Assembly (NCBI RefSeq): GCF_042242105.1
Contig: NC_092022.1
Location: forward strand, 11,466,001-11,530,000
DNA: 64,000 bases
Source of the DNA: Pempheris klunzingeri
Lineage: Eukaryota > Chordata > Actinopteri > Acropomatiformes > Pempheridae
Direction: 5' to 3'
Each line of letters starts with the position of its first letter. The first letter of the stretch is position 1. The position numbers were made by a program, and so were the translations under genes. This document shows, piece after piece, positions 57,301 through 64,000 of the stretch. Below the pieces are notes generated by a model, which was not told the origin of the DNA, did not search any database, and was given only the letters and a program-made list of their open reading frames with translations.

Positions 57301-58866
57301 CTTAGGGGAATAACCCACTTTAAATGAGTAAATACCTCATCTGTTCTAAAGTATGAGGCAGGGGTTTCTGCAGAGTCACTTTTGCCGCCAATAAGAACAA
57401 ACGTTTGGCTATATTTGGCTAAAATCACCTTGAAAACAGATGCAGTCAAACTGTTGTTGTAAATAAGGGCATGTGTGTGGATACCTTTTATGTGAGAAAC
57501 CTTTCATGTGTGAAACAAACTCCCAAAATAAATTTCCATCTGCTTTGACAGACAGAAAGTATAAAAAAAAATCCCCAAGGTGAAGAGAGAGAAGTGAAAC
57601 AAAGAAAAGCATTTTGTGTTTTGAAAGGCATGATAAATTGTCTGGCTCGATTTTCTTTTGCTTCTTCTGTTTATAAAGTATGATGCTTCAATGCCCTCCG
57701 CTAACACAGACGCTGTGCTTGTGTAAGTTGGTAGGGGCCAGATATGCCTGCCGGTGTCTTGGAATGAGCTTAGTGGCGGCCTCGGCAGTCATCAGGTCTG
57801 TGGAGAAGTCTTGAGTTAAGCAATGCAGACATATTGCTCAGTGTAGTAAAGCTCCTGCCTCCATGTCTGATTTATACCGACTTTGGTCAAGGCTGGGGGG
57901 CTCCGTCATTCTTCAGAAGCACTGGATGCACTTCTTGGCTGACCCTAAATTGATTTGAAGAGGGAAGTTCACCTATTTCCCTGCCCTTGTGACAGCTACA
58001 CAGAGGGCTCATTTATTTCCCTTATACCCCATGGCAGCCACGGGCCTGACAGGAAGCTCTGCCCCACTGTAATGAAGAAGTGACCTTGAGTTTAGACATC
58101 AACCTCGCTTCGTCTTGGAAATCATCAGGATATTCAGCATAAACACACCCACACTGACACACACAACGCAGAATTACAAAAAAGCAGTGACCTACCCTAT
58201 AGACCATCTATCATATGCTCTGACAAGGGGAGCCGATGGCGGTTGGGGTGATAATAGCTACTGTCATGTCTGCTATCCTCAGGAAACAAGACAGTCATAG
58301 TGAAATTTTCTGATGATGGTGATGGGTCTCATTGTCTTGGATGTTATCGACAGCAAAGTCTCCATCAGTTGGAGAACATATATTATTTATCTGTTGTAAT
58401 GCTCGCTAATGGTTGTACACGCTTTCTAATGCACAACAAACGTGTGCTTGGCCTCTCCCATCAATCTGAAGGGCTGGATGGATCTTTCAGTGGAGAAGAA
58501 TCATCCTCTGACCTCTCAACTTCCTGACAGGAAAAGGTAAATACATGAACACCCAGAGGATTTGGGAGAAGTTCATCTATTTCCTGACATAACAAAGTGA
58601 GACATGGGATGTTGTTGCTGTAGCCTTTCATTTGGCAAAGAATCAAAGCAGAGGCTTGTGTCTGGGGAGTAAATTCACAGTGGTGTGCTGAAAGCCCTGA
58701 CACCCTGGCCACACAGAGGAAAAGGTGAGGCTTCTCCTTCGACCCACACGAGAACTCCTGAGACACCTTGAAAGCATTGCAGTATTGTCCTGCAGACTTG
58801 CATAACACTGCTCTCTCATGAAAAAAGGATGTGCTGAAAAAACACACTATTACATGACATTTGTGA
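54370..58866. other. Long gene-free interval between ssr4 and avpr2, left part
   Basis: I looked for coding exons on both strands and found no frame with family motifs or plausible splice sites. It contains ordinary AT-rich sequence, a short GT tract (about 56355-56368), a C10 run (about 56911-56920) and a hairpin at 57034-57064. It could hold regulatory DNA, but nothing in it can be named. Confidence 0.45.
57034..57064. other. Perfect 13-bp inverted repeat with 5-nt loop
   Basis: AGGTTTTCATGGC, loop CAGGA, GCCATGAAAACCT. No T-run follows, and it lies far from any exon. Confidence 0.8.
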
Positions 58867-59088
58867 GCGGCTGTGGCTCGGAGGTACAGCGGGCTGTCCA
58901 TCAATCGACAGATCGGCAGTTTGATCCCCAGCTCTTCCAGCCCGACACTGAACCCCCGATTGCTCCTGATGGTACAGTTGGCAACCTCCCACCAGTGTGT
59001 GAATGTGAATGTAGTGTTACAACACTTGTGGCCAAAAAGACTAGAAAGGCACTGTACAAGTACAGTCCATGTACCATAAATTCTAATC
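58867..59088 (+). mobile_element. tRNA-derived SINE, internally shortened copy
   Basis: The head has a Pol III A box-like CTGTGGCTCGGAGGTACAGC and a B box-like GGCAGTTTGATCCCC (58915-58929). The body has GACACTGAACCCCCGATTGC and CCAGTGTGTGAATGTGAATG, and the tail reads ACTAGAAAGGCACTGTACAA then GTACAGTCCATGTACC. This order matches a widespread teleost tRNA-derived SINE. A block between the head and GACACTGAA seems missing relative to the full-length form I recall. Confidence 0.75.
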
Positions 59089-60884
59089 TTATTTTATACA
59101 CACAGAAAGTTATCACATCTGCTGAGTGTACAGTAGCTTATATAATCATACTTAATATATATAAAAAATGTCATAACATTACTGTTTTAAGTCTGTCATG
59201 CAGTTGAGGGGCATAATACATTACTCTTTATGCACAATAAAATGTGATATAAAAACTGTACATGAACATAGGACAATAACAGGAAGTGAAATATATATAC
59301 ATATATATACATATATATACTGTATATATGTGTGCGTGTGTATTTACATGTATTCATTTTTCTATTCACATGTATTCACATGTATTCATTTACACAGCAA
59401 CAATAAATAGAAAGATAAAAGAAGACATGGCTCATGGTATGATATAATGTATCAAATGATTCCTGATCTGGCGGTAGCTTTGTCTGAGAATAACATGGCT
59501 GACATAATTCGAAAATTAATCCAGTGAGGGAGGCCCCTCTGCAAATGTCAACTGACATTATAGGCACTTGGTTTGACTGGTATTTTCGCTGTTGATGTAA
59601 GGTTTCTCTTTACACTCAGTATGTCTTATCTGTCAAAGCTTTGTAATAGCTCTACTATTAAGACCTGAATTGATTCTACAGTTGAGCTTGAAAAAAATCT
59701 TTGGTTTGACATTTCCTTGTTTTATACAACACATATCGGACCACTACAGTTTGTACTGTTTACATTCAACATTTATCTGACACAAAATGTAATAATATCT
59801 AATGTGCCTTACATTTTCAATAAATACTCTTTACATTGTTCATCTCTGTACATGGAATGCTCTTATTTATTTCCTTCCTGTGTCTTCTTCTTAATGTTCA
59901 CGTTTCACTCTCTCAGGAGAGAGCACGACGAGAAGCTCATTTTGTGTACCTCATATGTTGTGTTTGTACAAAATACAATCACATAATTGTGACCCGGTTG
60001 GTTGAGGAAACCTTCCTCCTTCTAACCCATGGTATTCTATTTCCTCATGCGTCATTCCTCATGTCTTGACTCTACTGTACCGTCCTCATGAGTAAATCTC
60101 CATCCATCTCGCCTACAAATCACTATTGTTCTTTGGAACCAGATTCTTCCTGAATGAATAGAAATTCAGCCTACAGCATCCGTCTATAATCTACTGGCTT
60201 TGATTTAACCAAGTTTGTTCACATTATTAGATTTCAATTACATCCTTTTCAAGAACAATCCTGCAGCTGTAACACCCATGTCATCCCCTGTCTGTTCCTC
60301 GTCCAGCGGCAGTCTCGCTCTCTCTGACTGTCTGTATACATCTCTCTCTTTCTGCTGCTTTGTTTTCTCTTCACCCGTAGCTTTGTCTGCTGCTTTGTAC
60401 ATTAGGCGTGCCGTAAGGCCATTAATGCAGTGGTCCACCCCTTGCATTCCTGTGGCTCTGCTCTGTCTGAGCTGAGTTTTTCTTACACAAATCAATGCAC
60501 AGGGTCCTTCTCAACCGCACTGGAGGTGAAAATTTACTCTACAGGCCATTTTGCATTGCAGATTCTGTCATTGGCTGCCACTGTAAAATATATTCCACAG
60601 TGCTCTCATAAAATGGTGTTGACATCTTCAATGACACCCTTCCTCACTGCTGTAGTGGAGACGACAGGTGATTACAGATAGAGGTCCCGTTGACAGTGCA
60701 GCTGTCCTTTGTTGTTGGAAACATCTGGTAGAGGTCAGTGCTCTCTGTTCTCAGGCTGTGATGCTGGAGGTTGGTTGCAGTGTTGTTGTGTGCAACGGCA
60801 CGTCCTTGCAACGGGCACGTGTGCAGCCATGCACGCATTTTCAAACATGTCCCTGTGTGTCTCTTTCCATCTCATCAGCCTCTG
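59089..60884. other. Gene-free interval downstream of avpr2
   Basis: AT-rich, with a TATATACA-type array at about 59290-59332. Part near 60884 will be the avpr2 3'UTR (minus strand). No other feature seen. Confidence 0.4.
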
Positions 60885-61580
60885 TCAGTACAAGCTGTCC
60901 TTGGTGGTGGAGGTGTGTGTGGTGGTGGAGTCGTCGGGCAGGGAGCCCCGGCGGCCCGTTCGCGACCGACAGTGCAGCAGGTTCTGCAGCTCTCTGGACA
61001 CGCTGCTGGAGAAAGCCGTGTAGATCCACGGGTTGGTGCACGAGTTCAGACTGGCCAGCAGCATCAGGATAGTGAAGGCCACTCCTGCAGAGGACACACA
61101 CACGCACGCACACACACACACACACACACACACATTATGAGACAAGTGCAGAAAAACATGTAAATGCAGGAAAGAACAAACAAACAAATAGACATGCACA
61201 CATTAAATGAGAATTTTCACATGTTGGCTACAGTTTGTGAGCTACAGCATTCTTCCAGCTGGGCTCCAATAATCATAGTGTGTGTCACATTGTTCTCTCC
61301 TCTCTTATGAAACCAACACAACAAACATATGTACAACAACTATTTAGTTTGAAAGTAAACCATTAATGTTTATCATTTTTCATTTTATTTCCTTCAGGAC
61401 TAGCCACATGACTGTAAATATCCCAGAGGGACAACATCCTACATACTTCCTTTCTCAGTTTTTTTTTTACTGCTAATAATAAGTCTTCTGTGTAATAACT
61501 AAAACATACTTCTGTCACCACAGCAGTTGGAACAATAGATATGGTACCAACGGATTTTACAATACAAAACTGATAATAAT

Positions 61581-61621
<41 letters not shown>

Positions 61622-63071
61622 AGTGACAGGGATGCCAATAAGTTCTCATTCATGCACATGCAAACTTGTATCTGCATGTGAGTGCACTTTGCATATGCAT
61701 TTGTGCTTGTGTCTGTGCATGCAGGCTTATGTGCCTTCATCCGTGCATCTGGTTGTGATTTCAACCATGTGTGCAAGCTGCTTGCACGGATCACCGTTGA
61801 TGATGAAATGACAGCATCTGGCAATGTTGCAAAAACAGCAGGGGATATAAACAGGTTATTTACTGGCCTCTGATGTTTTTCTTTAGCTTCAGATTATAGG
61901 ACACCCACTCAGTCCATAACATCAGCCACAACTTCAGGCTACACTTACCTTGCTTGCTCCATCACTGGCTGCCAGTAAAGACATCAGCAGATGCTGTTCG
62001 TGTGCCAAAATGTACAGAGATAGCATGCATGACTTTCTGGTTGTGGGTGAAAACAAACATTGTTTTTGTCCTTGTATTTTACTCACTGTTACCACATCTG
62101 AGCTGAAGCGAGGTGTCCCAGGAATAATGAGTGAGAATGTGTTTGGACTCACTAAGCTGAACAGCAGCACCGATCAGAGGCTGCTGTCATAAATCAGATC
62201 GTTTAGCATTTTGGTTTTAGTTACCTTTAGTGCAAAACAGATAGGGTTTGCACATTTAGGGTAATTAAATGGATGAACTGGGCAAAGAAGGATAAATCTA
62301 TCTGAGAAAAACAAGTGAAGTGATTCACTTGCAATGATTATAACCCAGATGTCTGTTTTTGTTGCTTTTTGAGGGTGAATTGCACACATAGGTAAATATC
62401 GCAGTTTATTGCACCACAGCTCTTTGAAATCAGGCTGGCATCGTGGATAAGCATAAGCATAAGCATGAGCTACCCATAAAGCATGTGTGTAACTGACCGT
62501 GGTTTGGGGGGTTGGGGTCCCAGGCCGCCCAAAGCTGGACAATGAAGAAAGGTGACCAGCAGATAGTATAGACCAGAACGATCACCAGGGTCATTCTCAC
62601 TGTCTTGGACATGGCTTTAGTGATGCTTGGAGGCGGTGTGGCTGGAGGGAGGGGGGGGGCATAGTCAAGTGAGCAGCGGGGTGAGCCTGAGGCCAGCTCG
62701 TACGATGTGTAGGACTCCTGGCAGTCTGAGCTGCTGAGTGTTTGTTGCTGTGTAGGCGTTGTTGTTGGTGTCGCTTGTTCACCGTGGCAACTGCTGTACT
62801 GAATAGCAGATGGTACATAGTCGTAACACTCTCCCACTTGGCTGTTATGGGTGTTGTTTTGAGGGTTGTTATTGACACCCTTTAATAGCTGTCCTCCTCT
62901 CCCATCTCTGCCCCCTCCTCCGGATGCTCGTCTCCCCCTTTCCCTTGTCCGCTCGTCCTCCTTCTTAAAGCTGTGGAAGCGGAAGAGAATTTCATTTTTC
63001 TTGAGCTCCGCCATTCCCATTCTCTCTGATCTCAGGTAGATGTTATTGTGAATCTCTCGGAAGATTCTTAT
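60885..63071 (-). CDS. avpr2: Vasotocin/vasopressin V2-type receptor, last two coding exons (5' part outside window)
   Basis: Rhodopsin-class GPCR for vasotocin; mammalian V2R couples to Gs to raise cAMP and drive water reabsorption. Exons in transcript order: 62498-63071 (phase 0 start, after ATTTTTCAG) and 60885-61084. They encode 257 residues to the stop. Seen: the TM5 exit IFREIHNN, a third intracellular loop of about 150 residues rich in Ser, Thr, Gln, Pro and Gly, then TM6 ([20 protein letters not shown]), [12 protein letters not shown]7 with [19 protein letters not shown], and a Ser/Thr-rich tail ending [15 protein letters not shown] plus the tail favour V2 over V1a or oxytocin receptors. 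Linkage to arhgap4 and naa10 agrees with human AVPR2. TM1-TM5 must lie beyond position 64000; 63072-64000 is intron. Which teleost V2 paralogue this is cannot be decided. Confidence 0.9.
61094..61134. repeat. (CA)n microsatellite in the avpr2 intron
   Basis: A CA tract with two CG variants lies 10 nt from the acceptor of the last avpr2 exon, in the place of its polypyrimidine tract (GT-rich on the coding strand). Confidence 0.9.
61583..61618. repeat. (GT)n microsatellite in the avpr2 intron
   Basis: About 18 GT units in the intron between the two visible avpr2 exons. Confidence 0.9.
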
Positions 63072-64000
63072 CTGAAAAATAAGAATATTTTCAAGAATCA
63101 GCACAGTTTGATATGAGGGAAACAATTCATCAATCAAAAACCCAACGGTTTGAGGATCAAGTTTTGTGACTGGCACGTGCTTATCTTTGCTCTTTGCAGA
63201 CAATCTTGTTTGCATTTCTGCTTTAACAGTGACAGGAAATTTGAAATGAAAGAGAGAGTATGTGTTGGCCTTCGCCATCAGCTATAAACCAGTGTCAGAC
63301 ATTTTTATGCAATGCCGCTATTCCTCCACTCCGTTACCTGCCTCCACCAGAGAAGCTACCATAAAAAATTTTTGCAGGAAAATGATTCTTCACATTCTCC
63401 TGAGAAACTAAAACAATAATTTGAAATCAAGTAATAATATGTGATTCACACTTGCAGCTATTTTTACTTTATTTTTTATAGATTTTGAGATGTGTTTCTG
63501 CCAACTGTTGCTCTTCCGACACCTTTTATTTCTTAAAACATCTTTATGGGGGCACGATTTAGACACTGCACTCCAATCCACAGCACCATACAGTATATAC
63601 TGGTAAAGCACATGGCACTGTATCAGCTGAGTCAGTTGAACTCACTCGCTTCTGCAGAACATCATATCTCCGAAAAAAGTGTCTAAAGAAGCCTCTCGAT
63701 TTGAAATCCGATAATGAAAAAAGGTCAGGGATTCTATGTTTGGCTGAGATCTGGTACATTCCTCTTGCTGGCAGGAGGTTCTCAGAGTGGGCAGATTTTC
63801 TCAGCAGCCGTCTCAGCAGTGGTCCTTCAAGTGCAGTGTTAATTAGGGAAAATAGCTGGACCCTGGAAATATCTTTCCCTAAATAGAGCAGAAGGCTGAT
63901 ATGAGGCAGCCTAGAATGCCTATCCGCCATGGGATGCTACATAACACCAACCACAGTCCCCCACGGGTTATTGAACAATGCCTGCCAAATGTACCCTTGA
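63072..64000 (-). other. avpr2: avpr2 intron running off the right edge
   Basis: No TM5-like or other GPCR-like coding sequence continues upstream of the exon at 62498-63071, and an acceptor is present there, so this stretch is intronic. No gene, RNA or recognisable repeat is seen in it. Confidence 0.6.

Noticed and set aside
57700-58060. GC-richer non-coding block between ssr4 and avpr2 that could be a conserved enhancer
   Set aside because: Without a second species conservation cannot be judged, and no motif stands out.
61363-61824. 153-codon minus-strand frame in the avpr2 intron
   Set aside because: It runs through a (CA)n array and has no recognisable domain or splice-site support.
63072-63278. 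Upstream extension of the avpr2 exon to an ATG at 63278
   Set aside because: The extension does not resemble TM5 or any receptor segment, and an acceptor (ATTTTTCAG) marks the exon start at 63071.

Overview
The window looks like euchromatic DNA from a teleost fish, probably a spiny-rayed one. It holds compact multi-exon vertebrate genes with GT-AG introns, frequent (CA)n/(GT)n microsatellites, a Tc1/mariner transposon, a tRNA-derived SINE and several non-autonomous repeats of kinds I recognise as common in teleosts. Eight protein-coding genes could be read exon by exon. For the six that are complete, exon phases add up to an open frame. The genes running off the left and right edges are partial.

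Layout, left to right: (1) adcy6, plus strand, 3' two thirds of membrane adenylyl cyclase 6 (79-11440). (2) galnt6, plus, a complete Golgi polypeptide GalNAc-transferase (15824-22012). (3) g6pd, plus, complete glucose-6-phosphate dehydrogenase (23288-26675). (4) cerk, minus, complete ceramide kinase (28252-33937), convergent with g6pd. (5) naa10, plus, catalytic subunit of the NatA N-terminal acetyltransferase (35640-38002), divergent from cerk. (6) arhgap4, plus, an F-BAR/RhoGAP protein (41537-47812). (7) A Tc1-like transposon with near-intact terminal inverted repeats but a dead transposase (48794-50362). (8) ssr4, plus, TRAP-delta of the ER translocon (51383-54053). (9) About 6.8 kb without recognisable genes, holding one SINE. 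(10) avpr2-type vasotocin/vasopressin V2 receptor, minus, last two coding exons (60885-63071), with its 5' part beyond the right edge.

The genes do not form a pathway, but the order is informative. G6PD, NAA10, ARHGAP4, SSR4 and AVPR2 all lie in human Xq28, and naa10-arhgap4 convergent with avpr2 keeps the human order and orientation. ADCY6 and GALNT6 lie in human 12q13, and CERK in 22q13, so the block is a mosaic relative to mammals. A V2 receptor, which acts through Gs and adenylyl cyclase, and adenylyl cyclase 6 itself share the window.

I found no clearly new biological system. The points most worth a second look are: an arhgap4 with no room for the SH3 domain its mammalian counterpart carries; a possible short naa10 isoform made by a weak donor, an immediate stop and an intronic poly(A) signal; a V2 receptor with a very long third intracellular loop and an intron just before it; and a 27-nt in-frame microexon in adcy6 that carries an N-glycosylation sequon.
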